The position numbers and the translations under genes are program-made. Of a stretch of 50,863 nucleotides of DNA, positions 1 through 8,008 are shown in pieces. The DNA comes from a virus, in the IMG/VR virus record IMGVR_UViG_3300021061_000022, positions 1-50,863 of that record; one strand, written 5' to 3'. The notes under the pieces are model-generated. The model was not told the DNA's origin, searched no databases, and saw only the letters and a program-made list of their open reading frames with translations. Positions within the stretch are counted from its first letter, which is position 1, and each line of letters begins with the position of its first letter.

Positions 1-132
1 CGATCCTCGGCCCGAAGTGCAGCGCCACGCGCGGCGGCACCTGATCGCGCACGATGACCGAGGCCGCCACGGTGTCCCCGCCTTGCGCGAGGTCCCCGAG
101 CGCCGTGATCTCCGCCTGCGTGACGCTGTTCA
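1..132. repeat. Terminal direct repeat, left copy (circular closure)
   Basis: Positions 1-132 match 50732-50863 base for base except position 6 (C here, T at 50737). The repeat lies inside one coding frame that reads through the joined ends, so the two ends overlap in a circular or circularly permuted genome. The length is near a common assembler k-mer, so it need not be a packaged terminal repeat. Confidence 0.93.
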
Positions 133-193
133 CCGTCACGAGGGGGTACGCGATTGAGAACCGGGCGGGACCGAACCAGTCCCAGACACTCAA
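1..193 (-). CDS. HExxH-motif small protein, N-terminal part (gene split by window ends)
   Basis: This is the 5' part of a gene whose 3' part is 50622-50863. Joined across the repeat it encodes about 100 residues. The start is a TTG at 193 that overlaps the stop of the upstream gene by four bases (TTGA). This part begins LSVWDWFGPARFS and continues with a strand-rich stretch. The C-terminal part carries HELNH, a zincin-type zinc-binding motif. The mismatch at base 6 gives Arg here and Lys in the right copy. It sits between virion genes, so it may be a virion-associated or processing metalloprotease; function is inferred from the motif alone. Confidence 0.75.
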   Translation of the reverse strand, partial: MSVWDWFGPARFSIAYPLVTVNSVTQAEITALGDLAQGGDTVAASVIVRDQVPPRVALHFGPRI

Positions 194-477
194 TCGGGGG
201 TCCCGCTCACCGTACCGGCGGGCAGCTTCCCGTCCGCCACGAGCTGGTTGAGCACGCGCTTGTGCAAGGAGGTGGTGCTGAGGTTCGCCTTGTTCAGCGT
301 CACCATCAGGTTCGTCGCCGCCGCGCCCGTATACCCTTCGGTGCGGAGTTCTCCGTTCGGCCCCTTCAAACCGACGGCGATGCGGGCGCCGTCCCAGTCA
401 AGCAGCAGGCGGGACACGCGATAGTCGGTGACGCTCGGGGCCGTGATTGCACTGGTGAGGTCGAGTTTTTCCGCCAT
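190..477 (-). CDS. Small virion-region protein, hypothetical
   Basis: Encodes 95 residues beginning MAEKLDLTSAITAPSVTDY. A clear Shine-Dalgarno (GGGGAG) lies seven bases before the ATG, which decides the start. The middle (DWDGARIAVGLKGPNGEL) looks like alternating strands and the end is a short helix with LHKRVLNQLVADGKL. It lies downstream of a strand-rich structural gene in the late operon, so a head or tail accessory role is likely, but I do not recognise the family. Confidence 0.75.
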   Translation of the reverse strand: MAEKLDLTSAITAPSVTDYRVSRLLLDWDGARIAVGLKGPNGELRTEGYTGAAATNLMVTLNKANLSTTSLHKRVLNQLVADGKLPAGTVSGTPD

Positions 478-488
478 CGCGCTCCCCC

Positions 489-1106
489 TTACGGCCTCGT
501 CGCGGAATTGGTCCAGGTCGTGGTGCTGCCGTCGAGCGTCGCCGCGAGGTAGCGCATGGAGCCGCCGAGGTTGTAGGCGATGACGAACTTCGTGGCCTGA
601 CCGTCGTGGGTCTGCTGGGTGTACATCGCGACCCCGGCCCCGGCGTTCAGATGCGCGGTGGTCGGCGTCCCGCCGGCCCCGGAGACGCCTTCGATGAACA
701 GGTAGGACGACGCCGGCATCGACGGGTGCGAGCTCGTGCCGACGAGAAACGCGCCCGCAACGTTGGAGTTCGACCCGCACGCCATGACGCCGCTGCCGCG
801 GTCCACGAGCATCGCGTTGGGGGTCGCGCCGAGACCCCACTGCACGAACCAGCCGCTCTTGATCTCAACGCCGCGCGACGAGGAGAGTCGCACATACTCG
901 GTGTCGTCGGAGAGATCGACCACACCTACGGCGTTGCCGGCGCCGGTATCGTAGAGCCCCATCCCCGTGCCGACGTGCAGCGAGGGATTCGCCGCCGTCC
1001 CCGCCGGGAGGATCATCGCCCCGCTCGAGAGCGTGACGTTGCCGCCGCCCTCGGTCAGGAGCGTGAACTGCGAGCCGCCGCCTGAGAACCATTTGACGTC
1101 AGGCAT
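489..1106 (-). CDS. Strand-rich virion protein, possibly fibre-like
   Basis: Encodes 205 residues rich in Gly, Ser, Thr and Ala with predicted beta strands throughout, and no helix-rich domain. Its texture resembles the large fibre gene at 46401-47516, including short phrases of the type GGxxxYLAA. The ATG overlaps the upstream stop as TAATG. It is probably a structural or fibre-like protein of the virion. I cannot assign it to a named family. Confidence 0.75.
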   Translation of the reverse strand: MPDVKWFSGGGSQFTLLTEGGGNVTLSSGAMILPAGTAANPSLHVGTGMGLYDTGAGNAVGVVDLSDDTEYVRLSSSRGVEIKSGWFVQWGLGATPNAMLVDRGSGVMACGSNSNVAGAFLVGTSSHPSMPASSYLFIEGVSGAGGTPTTAHLNAGAGVAMYTQQTHDGQATKFVIAYNLGGSMRYLAATLDGSTTTWTNSATRP

Positions 1107-1582
1107 TACGCCTCCGAGATCAGGCCGGCGCGGAGGTGGATGTACCCGAACTGGATGCCGGTGCCGGCCGGGGAGGTCGTCCCGAGCGCCGCCTTCGTCT
1201 GCGAGCTCTCGTTGACGAGGCCGAGGTGCAGGCTGCCGGTCCCCTCCTCGTCAATCACCGGGATCTTCATGCCCGTCACGGCATAGATCCACTGCGTGCC
1301 CTGGGCGAGGGCGTCCGTCGTGTCGAACTTCCAGTAGTCGATGACGCTCGACTTGTACGGCGTCGCCGCCAGCTGGTCCGGCGAGCCGGAGCGCGACTTC
1401 ACCATGATCGTGAAGGCGTGGTTCGTTGCCGTCGTCAGCGTCAGGGACGTGAGGTACGTCTTGTTCGGGCCGGTCTGGTGGATGGCGATCGTCTCGTACT
1501 CGGAGGCGTACTGGACGAGCGCGTCCGTGAACTGCGTTAGCCGGTTCGACTCGACGTAGAAGAAGTTCTCTTTGACGATCAA
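1106..1582 (-). CDS. Virion structural protein, hypothetical
   Basis: Encodes 158 residues beginning at a TTG codon, chosen because GGAGG lies five bases upstream and no ATG fits. The first 60 residues (FFYVESNRLTQFTDALVQYASEYE) mix helix and strand; the rest is strand-rich. Its size and place between head genes and tail genes suggest a head-tail or decoration component. No catalytic motif is visible. Confidence 0.72.
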   Translation of the reverse strand: MIVKENFFYVESNRLTQFTDALVQYASEYETIAIHQTGPNKTYLTSLTLTTATNHAFTIMVKSRSGSPDQLAATPYKSSVIDYWKFDTTDALAQGTQWIYAVTGMKIPVIDEEGTGSLHLGLVNESSQTKAALGTTSPAGTGIQFGYIHLRAGLISEA

Positions 1583-1591
1583 TGGAGCCTC

Positions 1592-1795
1592 CTACCCCGA
1601 GCCAGTCGGGTCCGGGTGGTCCAGTTCAGCGAGCCGGCCCTGGATGCGGAACATCTCGGCTTCGCAGTTCTTGACGCCCTGCTCGTGCTGGAGTTTCTGG
1701 TTCAGCAGACGGCAGAACTCCGTTTCGAGTACCCGTCTGCGGTCGGCCTTCTTCGCCGCCACGAGGTCCAGCACGCCCATGTGCGTCTCAGCCAC
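1592..1795 (-). CDS. Small coiled-coil protein
   Basis: Encodes 67 residues starting at GTG and overlapping the upstream gene by eight bases. The sequence is one long charged amphipathic helix (VLDLVAAKKADRRRVLE onward, then heptad-like Leu spacing) ending HPDPTGSG. Such short coiled coils occur between head genes of many phages. Role unknown. Confidence 0.7.
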   Translation of the reverse strand: MAETHMGVLDLVAAKKADRRRVLETEFCRLLNQKLQHEQGVKNCEAEMFRIQGRLAELDHPDPTGSG

Positions 1796-2510
1796 CCGCC
1801 GCCCGCTTCTCGGCCTGCTTCTGCCGAGCGACGGCGAGACGGTCGCGAAGCGCCTGCTTCCGCTCCTCGCTCATCGGCGCCCGCGGCTTCTTCTCCTTCT
1901 GCTCCCGGGCCTGCACCTGGGCGAGCGGCGAGTTCACCGTCCCCTGCGCCGGCATCTCGGCCGGCCAGTTCGCCTTCGCCTGCGGGGTCATGGCGAACAC
2001 ACCCGGGATCTGGGCGTCAGCCATGAACGTCGAGGCGCCGGACTGCGGACCGATCTCGGGCCGGAAGCGTTCCAGGTTCGTGTGGTCCGGGTCCTTCGAC
2101 TCGGGGTCGATGGCCCACATCGCGCGCTTCCACTCGCGGATCGCGCGCTTCGTCTCCGGCCCCTGCTCCTGGCGCAGGAAGGCCCCGACCGCGCCTGAGG
2201 GATTCCGCCGCATGACCTCGCGCGGCAGCATCGCCGGCTTGATCTGGCGCTCGAGCACTTCGTCGGCGAGGCGCTTGATCTCGTTCACGCGATCGCTGCG
2301 CCGGGGCGCCTGCTCGGCCAGCATCTTGTCGAGGTTCCGGTGCCGCTTCGTCGCCTGCCCGCGGTCACCTTCGATCCACGACGGCGCGTGGATGATCTCG
2401 TCCAGGCGCTTCTTCTCCTCGGCGTAGGACTCCACCTGGTGCGGACGCAGCGGGTTCGACGGCTGGCGTTCGGTGTCAAGCAGAGTCTGGAGCTGGTCAA
2501 CCGCGCTCAT
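1788..2510 (-). CDS. Helical virion-region protein, hypothetical
   Basis: Encodes 240 residues, mostly charged helix (EEKKRLDEIIHAP, KRHRNLDKMLAEQAP, RSDRVNEIKRLADEVLE) with a lysine/arginine-rich end (PMSEERKQALRDRLAVARQKQ). The ATG at 2510 is inside the end of the upstream gene (14-base overlap). Proteins of this shape between capsid and tail genes occur in podovirus-like genomes; a structural or assembly role is inferred from position only. Confidence 0.75.
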   Translation of the reverse strand: MSAVDQLQTLLDTERQPSNPLRPHQVESYAEEKKRLDEIIHAPSWIEGDRGQATKRHRNLDKMLAEQAPRRSDRVNEIKRLADEVLERQIKPAMLPREVMRRNPSGAVGAFLRQEQGPETKRAIREWKRAMWAIDPESKDPDHTNLERFRPEIGPQSGASTFMADAQIPGVFAMTPQAKANWPAEMPAQGTVNSPLAQVQAREQKEKKPRAPMSEERKQALRDRLAVARQKQAEKRAAGG

Positions 2511-2721
2511 GGATTCCTCGATCGGGCAGCGCCGGAGGGCGGCCCGTGCGCAGCGCGGGCACATGCCGCGCCGCGGTAATGAGAACGTTGCGGAAGGCTT
2601 CATCGGGGACGTCCCCCGCGAGGCCGGTGAACTGCCAGCCGACCGTCTGGTTGTCGTAGGCCGTCAGCGTGATCTCGAAGACGGGATGCGGTCCCAGCAG
2701 CGGCGAGGGGCCACCGTTCAT
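2497..2721 (-). CDS. Small hypothetical protein after oxygenase
   Basis: Encodes 74 residues. ATG overlaps the oxygenase stop (ATGA), which fixes the start. The first 50 residues (PHPVFEITLTAYDNQTVGW, then a helix DEAFRNVLITAARHVPAL) look like a small alpha/beta domain; the tail is Pro/Arg-rich. No family recognised. Confidence 0.7.
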   Translation of the reverse strand: MNGGPSPLLGPHPVFEITLTAYDNQTVGWQFTGLAGDVPDEAFRNVLITAARHVPALRTGRPPALPDRGIHERG

Positions 2722-3482
2722 CGCACGAGCCTCCCCACCCACTTCCGGAACCGGGCGACGTACTCCCACGGCCGGGGCCGGTAGTCCGTCGTCGGCACGA
2801 AGGGGTCGTCCTCGCGTCGCGGCCGGTAGTAGTAGAGGGCGAGCGACGCGCGGCTCGGCCCGCGGAACGGATCGGGGTGGCCGTGGAAGCTGGTCGCGTG
2901 CGTCTCGAACAGGACCGCGCGATTGAACGTCGGCGCGATCGACCGGACGCACTGCCGAACCTTCGCGTCCCACAGTTCCAGATCACCGCCCCACGCGACG
3001 TCCCAGTCCTCGGTGAGGTAGATCAGGAGATTCAGGGCCCGCTGCTGGCCCGTCTTCGGATGCCGGGAGAAGTCGGCGTGGACGTCGAGGAACCCGCCGG
3101 GCGGCGAGCAGTGCAGCCCACCGCCGAACAGCGCGTCGTCGCCCGCGACGTCACGCTGGCCGGTGACCCGCTCAAGCCAGCGGAGGAACGACGGGGCGTG
3201 GAGCGCGTCGATGACGTCCCGCGCGACCGGCCCCACGCGTGTCAGCGTCAACTTGTGCGAATGCCGGTGAATGCGCCGCGTCCAGCGTGGGGACGACGGA
3301 GACGGGATCTCGCGGGCGAGGGCGCGGGCCACCGCCGGAGCGAGGAACCCGTCCATGACGACGTGGCCGTACGGGCGGGCGGCGGCGAACGTGCGGCGGA
3401 GTGCGGCCCACCGGAGATCGGAACGGAAGGCAGAGAACGGCGCGGCCACCACGGACTCGATGACCGCGCCGTTCGCCGTCAT
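2718..3482 (-). CDS. 2-oxoglutarate/Fe(II)-dependent oxygenase
   Basis: Encodes 254 residues with the double-stranded beta-helix signature of prolyl-4-hydroxylase-type enzymes: iron ligands HxD at H135 and D137 (FLDVHADF), a distal histidine at about H200 (SFHGHPDPF) and Arg 211 for 2-oxoglutarate (SRASLALYYY). LIYLTEDW and GGDLELWD match the fold's strands. Known members hydroxylate protein side chains or small substrates. The gene lies just downstream of a beta-helix protein and the major capsid gene in the late operon, so a virion protein or a surface glycan may be the substrate; that is inference. Preceded by CC after the upstream TAA. Confidence 0.9.
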   Translation of the reverse strand: MTANGAVIESVVAAPFSAFRSDLRWAALRRTFAAARPYGHVVMDGFLAPAVARALAREIPSPSSPRWTRRIHRHSHKLTLTRVGPVARDVIDALHAPSFLRWLERVTGQRDVAGDDALFGGGLHCSPPGGFLDVHADFSRHPKTGQQRALNLLIYLTEDWDVAWGGDLELWDAKVRQCVRSIAPTFNRAVLFETHATSFHGHPDPFRGPSRASLALYYYRPRREDDPFVPTTDYRPRPWEYVARFRKWVGRLVR

Positions 3483-3484
3483 GG

Positions 3485-4474
3485 TTAGTTGATCGCCGTC
3501 AGCGCCGTGCCGGAGCCTTCCTGGTAGCACTCCGTCAGCTGCGCTTCGTTGGCGCCGAAGTTGTCCACGACGAGGCCCGAAGTGATGACGCCCGTCCGCG
3601 GGAACAGACACCGGACGATGTGAACGCCATCCGCGACCGAGGCGGTCGTGCCGTCGATGCAGGAACCCATCGTGCCGGAGGTGATCCACACCGAGTTCTC
3701 GATCACGCAGCCGTCCGCGGCGGTCGCCACGGCGAAGGGCGTGGCCCACGCACCCGACGTGTTGTGGAACAGGCAGTTCTCGACGTGGACCATTGCCGTC
3801 GCGATGTCCACCGCCCGCCCCTGCGCGCCCTCGGCCACGAACGTGCAGTCCTTGATGTAAGCCGTGGCGAGCGTGGTCGTGTTGGAGTGCTTCGCGATGG
3901 AGGCCCCGCCCGCGGTCGAGGAGTCGGCCCGGTAGCCGAAGTCGATCCCGTAGGTGCCGACCGAGGGGTCCGGCGTCTGGAGATCGAAGTAGCAGCGGTA
4001 GAAGATCGTGCTGTTCGGGCTGGCGTTGCGGAACTGCACGGCCGAGAACCCCGAGGTCGGTGTGATCGTCAGCCACGAGACGAGGATGTTGTTCGCCTCG
4101 ATGGAGAGCGTCGCCGTGCTCGTCCCCGTGCTCGCGAGGACCGACTTCGGCTTGAACGCGCGCACGGCGAAGTCGGCGTACGGGTTGTGGACACCGACGA
4201 CCGTGAGCCCGGCCTTCGTGAGCCGCTGCACCGCGGTGACGGTGTGCGTGCCCTCGAGCATCACGGCGACGTCGCCGGCATTCGCGGAGGCCAGCGCGTT
4301 GAAGCGGTTCAGGTCCCGGATCGCCCGCTCGGGCGAGAGACCGTCGTTGTCGTTGCTGGCCGAGTACGTGCGCCCCTCGATCGTGTAGCTGTCCGAGGGG
4401 GCGATGTAGAACACGCGCCCCGTCTGCACGACCGGCAGGCCGTACAGCGAGCCGTATTTCGTGAGGTAGCTCAT
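3485..4474 (-). CDS. Right-handed beta-helix protein (pectate-lyase-like fold)
   Basis: Encodes 329 residues. The N-terminus has the phage-type phrase FYIAPSDSYT then DGLSPERAIRDLNRFNAL, typical of repeating-strand proteins that start with a 'SDNNDGLSP' cap. After this come regularly spaced turns with Val/Ile/Asn ladders (IFYRCYFD, AYIKDCTFVAEG, VHVENCLFHNT, CVIENSVWITSG, VHIVRCLF), about 25-30 residues per coil. Such folds occur in capsid-associated or tailspike depolymerases. It lies next to the major capsid gene rather than with the fibre, so a head-bound adhesin or glycan-binding role is also possible. Confidence 0.87.
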   Translation of the reverse strand: MSYLTKYGSLYGLPVVQTGRVFYIAPSDSYTIEGRTYSASNDNDGLSPERAIRDLNRFNALASANAGDVAVMLEGTHTVTAVQRLTKAGLTVVGVHNPYADFAVRAFKPKSVLASTGTSTATLSIEANNILVSWLTITPTSGFSAVQFRNASPNSTIFYRCYFDLQTPDPSVGTYGIDFGYRADSSTAGGASIAKHSNTTTLATAYIKDCTFVAEGAQGRAVDIATAMVHVENCLFHNTSGAWATPFAVATAADGCVIENSVWITSGTMGSCIDGTTASVADGVHIVRCLFPRTGVITSGLVVDNFGANEAQLTECYQEGSGTALTAIN

Positions 4475-4604
4475 GCGAGCCTCGTGCGGCGGGCTGGCAC
4501 CTCTGCCCGGATGATTCCCGCCGCGAAGGAGAAATCAGCCGGCCGGGCGCAGTGGGGCGAGCACCGCGTTTCCAGGAGGGTCTGGACCCGGCCGGCCGAC
4601 GGGA

Positions 4605-4667
4605 TCACTTGCCGCGCTTCTGCTTGACGTTCTTCGACTTGGCCCAGGTGAACGGGGGCTTCTTCAT
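4605..4667 (-). CDS. 20-residue Lys-rich peptide after capsid gene
   Basis: An ATG overlapping the capsid stop (TGATG) opens a 20-codon frame beginning MKKPPFTWAKSK and ending KRGK, with seven lysines and one arginine. Too short to prove, but its coupling to the capsid gene and extreme basic charge favour expression. About 130 non-coding bases follow before the beta-helix gene. Confidence 0.5.
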   Translation of the reverse strand: MKKPPFTWAKSKNVKQKRGK

Positions 4668-5596
4668 CACGACACCTGGTTGCCGAAGATCCAGCGCCAG
4701 TCCGACCACCCGAGCGAGATGCGGCAGTACTTCCGCCACTTCGCCACGAGCGTGTCGAAGTCCTCCACCATCGCGAGCGGCTGATCCTCCCGCGTGATCC
4801 AGTGGAGGAACTGCTTCATGTAGGTCGTGTCGATCATGAACCAGTCGTTCGCATCGGTCAGGCGGATCCACCCGCCCGGCATCAGCGACGTCATCACGCC
4901 GTGCAGCGCGTTGATGTTGTTGTTCGGCGTGTCCAGCTTGCCGGTCGTGCGGATGATCTCCTCCGCCGGCTCCCAGAGGTCGATGGGGTACAGCAGCGCG
5001 GTGCAGTCCACCTCGAAGGGGTGCCCGCGGTCGTCCTTGAACTTCCGCGCGAGCACCCGCGCCGCCGACACGCTGACGGCCGAGAGGGACGCCGTGCCGA
5101 GGTTGTCGAAGCCGGACGCGGTGGAGACGCCCGGCGCCCGCGTGGTGTGCGAGTTCGAGCAGAGCGGCTGGCCGTCACCGCCCGTCTGCCACGTGTTGTC
5201 GTTGTGGAAGGCGTTGACGAACGTCTGGGCCGCCCACTTCTGGCGGGTCCGGGCGTACGCCATGCCGAGGCCGCGCGGCTTGCCGTCGATGATGCTGTAG
5301 AGCTCGTCCTGGGCGAGCGTGTGCTCGACCGAGAAGCCCTTCGCGTACTGCACGTGCGTGAGGGTCGTGTCGTACCCCTCGTACACGTCGTCGTACTTCA
5401 CGGACCCGGTGAAGGTCTCAAAGTCGCCGAACGTGCCGACCTGCGAGAACCGGGTCTGGTCCTTCATCGGCCCGAGGTCGCCGTCCGTGTTGTAGAACGT
5501 CGGCACGGCGTCCGGGATCTGCTTGTAGGCGTCGTTGAAGATCCGCTTGATCCGCGGATCGAGGAGGTCGGGGAACTGACCGGGGATCAGAGTCAT
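4667..5596 (-). CDS. Major capsid protein
   Basis: Encodes 309 residues, resembling the Mu gpT-type major head subunit: a helical start (DPRIKRIFNDAYKQIPDAVP), a central segment FGDFETFTGSVKYDDVYEGY, and a C-terminal half with LLYPIDLWEPAEEI and FMIDTTYMKQFLHWITRED before an aromatic end. Size and place directly after scaffold and decoration genes fit. AGGAGA lies four bases before the ATG. It would form the shell of an HK97-fold icosahedral head. Confidence 0.88.
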   Translation of the reverse strand: MTLIPGQFPDLLDPRIKRIFNDAYKQIPDAVPTFYNTDGDLGPMKDQTRFSQVGTFGDFETFTGSVKYDDVYEGYDTTLTHVQYAKGFSVEHTLAQDELYSIIDGKPRGLGMAYARTRQKWAAQTFVNAFHNDNTWQTGGDGQPLCSNSHTTRAPGVSTASGFDNLGTASLSAVSVSAARVLARKFKDDRGHPFEVDCTALLYPIDLWEPAEEIIRTTGKLDTPNNNINALHGVMTSLMPGGWIRLTDANDWFMIDTTYMKQFLHWITREDQPLAMVEDFDTLVAKWRKYCRISLGWSDWRWIFGNQVS

Positions 5597-5605
5597 GGCG
5601 TCTCC

Positions 5606-6319
5606 TTACGTGCCCTGCGTCAGCACGTGGCTGACGAGCGCCGCATAGACGTAGGAATTCCGCCGGGCGTTCGCCTGGCTGGTGGTGTCGAATTCGAGGG
5701 CGAGGGGACGGAAGTCCGCGCCCGTGCCGACCGCGACGTCCTGCTCGGCGTTCGCGAGGTCCGCCGAGAGGTTGATGTTGTCGCCGGCCGTGTCGTTCGG
5801 GGTCCACGGCACGAGAATGAAGACGTCCCCCGCCGCGATGTCCCGCGGGAACGGCACCGTGACCGTCGCCGACGTGGCGCCGACCGCGGTGATCTTGCGG
5901 GTGTGCCCGTAGTTCGCGCCGCCGACGCAGACGATCGTGCCCTCATCCATCGTCGGGGAGTTCGGGGCCGGGTCGCCCGTGGTGATCGTCACGACGGTGC
6001 CCGCCGTCTCGGCGACGGAGTTGGTCGTGAGCGTGAGCTGGGCGTTGTCCTCGTCGCCCACCATCAGCATCCGGTAGACGGCGTAGGGGTTGGTGATGAC
6101 CGTGACGACGCCCTCGGCGTCACCCTGCGTCGTGGAGTACGTGCCCGTATCGACGGTCACGCCGACCTGCTCGGTGGCGGTGGTGCGCAGGCCGACGACG
6201 ATGCCCGCCCCGTTGGAGGCGCCCACCGTCGCGTAGATGCCGGGGGTGGCGAAGGTCGCCGAGATCTTCATCTTGCGGAGCACCTGCTGCCCGCCGATTT
6301 CGTCCCATGCGTAGTTCAT
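5606..6319 (-). CDS. Head decoration or minor capsid protein
   Basis: Encodes 237 residues dominated by short beta strands and many Thr/Val/Gly residues (GTVVTITTGDP, KITAVGATSATVTVPFP). The end (ANARRNSYVYAALVSHVLTQG) is helical. It is separated from the capsid gene by nine bases and comes just upstream of it, the usual place for a head-stabilising decoration protein. Function inferred from context and composition. Confidence 0.75.
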   Translation of the reverse strand: MNYAWDEIGGQQVLRKMKISATFATPGIYATVGASNGAGIVVGLRTTATEQVGVTVDTGTYSTTQGDAEGVVTVITNPYAVYRMLMVGDEDNAQLTLTTNSVAETAGTVVTITTGDPAPNSPTMDEGTIVCVGGANYGHTRKITAVGATSATVTVPFPRDIAAGDVFILVPWTPNDTAGDNINLSADLANAEQDVAVGTGADFRPLALEFDTTSQANARRNSYVYAALVSHVLTQGT

Positions 6320-6362
6320 CGCGGATCTTTCTGCCGTGGACTCTCAGGCCCCATCGGCTGGC

Positions 6363-6707
6363 CTAACGGATTCGCGCCCAGCGACCTTTGCCGGGAATCC
6401 GGCGCTCGTCGCCGACCGCATCGTGAAAAGCGGAGTGAATGAACGCCGCGGCGTGGAGGCTGTGCTTGCCGCAGTCGTCGCAGAAGGCGTTCATCGTGGT
6501 TCGTCGGTAGAGCTCGTAGCCGACCTTCCGCGGGTTGAACTTCGACACGCAGAAGTCGCAGAGGATGACGCACTGCCGGAGGCCGATCTTGTCCGCGATC
6601 CATCCCCCGGCGGTGCGCCCGCTTGGACGGCCGTGCCCGCGAATGACGGCGGCGGCGGCGCGGCGCTGCGCGGTGTCGGGTTTGGGAACGTGGAGGGTGA
6701 CCGTCAT
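6363..6707 (-). CDS. Zinc-binding hypothetical protein in capsid block
   Basis: Encodes 114 residues with Cys pairs CVILCDFC and CDDC about 24 residues apart, followed by H83 and H89 (KHSLHAAAFIHSAF), consistent with one zinc site. The ATG overlaps the scaffold stop by four bases (ATGA). A zinc protein between scaffold and decoration genes is unusual; its role is unknown. Confidence 0.72.
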   Translation of the reverse strand: MTVTLHVPKPDTAQRRAAAAVIRGHGRPSGRTAGGWIADKIGLRQCVILCDFCVSKFNPRKVGYELYRRTTMNAFCDDCGKHSLHAAAFIHSAFHDAVGDERRIPGKGRWARIR

Positions 6708-7468
6708 CCGTGACGGCGCTTCCAGCGGTCGAGGTTCACGTAGGGCAGTTCTGCCTTCCGCTGCTCGACCGAATAGCCCAGCCGGTCCCAGTGGTCCTTG
6801 AGGGGCTGGGGAACGTCCTTGAACGGATCGGCCTTCGGGGGCACGCGACCGCCGCCCCCTCGGGTCTCGACCGTGGTATCGGCGTGTTCCCGGGCGTACT
6901 CCCGGGTTTTCGTCGCATCGGCCAGACGATCGAGCGTGCCGAACGCCTGGCGCAGGGCCTGACGCTGCACGCGGGGATCACGAACGTCCCAGCCCATCTC
7001 CTCGGCGATCTCCGAGGCGATGCGGGACGCTTTCAGGAACTCCTTGGAGGACGGGTCCGCCAGGGCCGGGATGCGGTCGAGGTACTGATTCACTTCCGTG
7101 GTGGCCGAGGCGCGCTTCTGTCGCAGATCGAGGTCGTTGACCGTCTGGAGACGCGCCTGCTCCGCCCGCTGCCACGCCAGCTGATCCGCCATCTGCGCGG
7201 GGCTGATGCGTCCCGCATCGACAGCCTGCTGGAGCTGTTCAGCGGTGTAGAACTGCGGCTTGGGGGCCGGCGGCTCCTTCGGGGCTTCCTGCTGGCGGGC
7301 GAGTTGGGCGCGAAGCGCGGCAGCTTCCGCCTTGAGCTCGTTCTTCTCGCGCACGACGTCCTCGAAGCGGACCCCTCCGGGCTCGAGCGGATGTTTCCGC
7401 TCCTCCGGGGTGGGGACCTCGGGAACCTCGGGCGTTTCGACTTCCGGAGTTTCGATCTCGCCTGCCAT
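6704..7468 (-). CDS. Capsid scaffolding protein
   Basis: Encodes 254 residues: an acidic Pro/Glu/Val repeat region (ETPEVETPEVPEVPTPEER), a coiled coil (VREKNELKAEAAALRAQLA), then helical segments and a basic C-terminus (YVNLDRWKRRHG). This domain order and the place two genes upstream of the capsid gene match scaffolds that bind coat protein through a basic tail. It is the first gene after a strong terminator, so it needs its own promoter or read-through. Confidence 0.8.
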   Translation of the reverse strand: MAGEIETPEVETPEVPEVPTPEERKHPLEPGGVRFEDVVREKNELKAEAAALRAQLARQQEAPKEPPAPKPQFYTAEQLQQAVDAGRISPAQMADQLAWQRAEQARLQTVNDLDLRQKRASATTEVNQYLDRIPALADPSSKEFLKASRIASEIAEEMGWDVRDPRVQRQALRQAFGTLDRLADATKTREYAREHADTTVETRGGGGRVPPKADPFKDVPQPLKDHWDRLGYSVEQRKAELPYVNLDRWKRRHG

Positions 7469-7580
7469 GTGGTGTCCTTTTCCTTCTCGCTCCGCCCGTT
7501 AGCGTCGGCGTCACGCGCGTTCCGCGCCTTTTCGCGTTGTCAGGCTGCGTCGGCCAGCCACTGCGACCGTGCGAGCGGAC

Positions 7581-7619
7581 AAAGAAAAAGCCCCCGGGGC
7601 GCTTAGCGTCCCGGGGGCT
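7581..7619 (-). terminator. Rho-independent terminator for minus-strand transcripts
   Basis: Positions 7589-7619 form a long inverted repeat, AGCCCCCGGG pairing with CCCGGGGGCT around a short loop that itself can pair. On the minus strand the stem is followed by TTTTTCTTT (7581-7589). It lies between the 60-residue gene ending at 7686 and the scaffold gene, splitting the late operon. The 217 bases between the two genes hold no other gene that I can see. Confidence 0.9.
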
Positions 7620-7685
7620 CTCCGTGTCGAGGTCGCCCGCTTCTATGTGACTTCGGTGTTACATGGTCAGAATCCTAGCACACTG

Positions 7686-7868
7686 TCATTTCCGCACATA
7701 GGCGCTTGCGTAGACGTGCGGGGTGTCCCCCGCGATCACGCGCCCGTGCTCCTTGAAGTCGTAGGACTCAATCCGGCCTTCGTTGACGTGCAGCACGATG
7801 TCCCCGGTGTGCTTGGCGGCCAGCCACGCCCGGATCTTGACGTCGAGCTCCGCGGCGGTAACCTTCAC
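7686..7868 (-). CDS. Small hypothetical protein before terminator
   Basis: Encodes 60 residues from GTG (GTGA overlap with the upstream stop). Sequence begins VKVTAAELDVKIRAWLAAK, a helix, then strands IVLHVNEGRIESYDFKEHG and ends HVYASAYVRK. It is the last gene before the 7.6 kb terminator. Unknown function. Confidence 0.72.
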   Translation of the reverse strand: MKVTAAELDVKIRAWLAAKHTGDIVLHVNEGRIESYDFKEHGRVIAGDTPHVYASAYVRK

Positions 7869-8008
7869 TCCGCCGGCTCCGTGACCAGCGCTCGCCACCA
7901 GCACACAAGACACTGACCCGGGCCGAACTCCTCTTCCAGCGAGCATGACTCACCATGCGGATGGTAAAGTTCCCCGAACACGTCGCGGCCCGCCTCGTCG
8001 ATCGTCAC
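7865..8008 (-). CDS. 47-residue zinc-knuckle-like protein
   Basis: A frame of 47 codons starting at GTG, joined by GTGA overlaps at both ends. It contains LYHPHGESC and a CLVCWW pair (H-x-H, C, CxxC), a possible zinc site. The double coupling and Cys/His pattern support a real gene. Confidence 0.62.
   Translation of the reverse strand: MTIDEAGRDVFGELYHPHGESCSLEEEFGPGQCLVCWWRALVTEPAE

Noticed and set aside
4802-6442. 546-codon plus-strand frame opposite the capsid genes
   Set aside because: Shadow of capsid and decoration genes.
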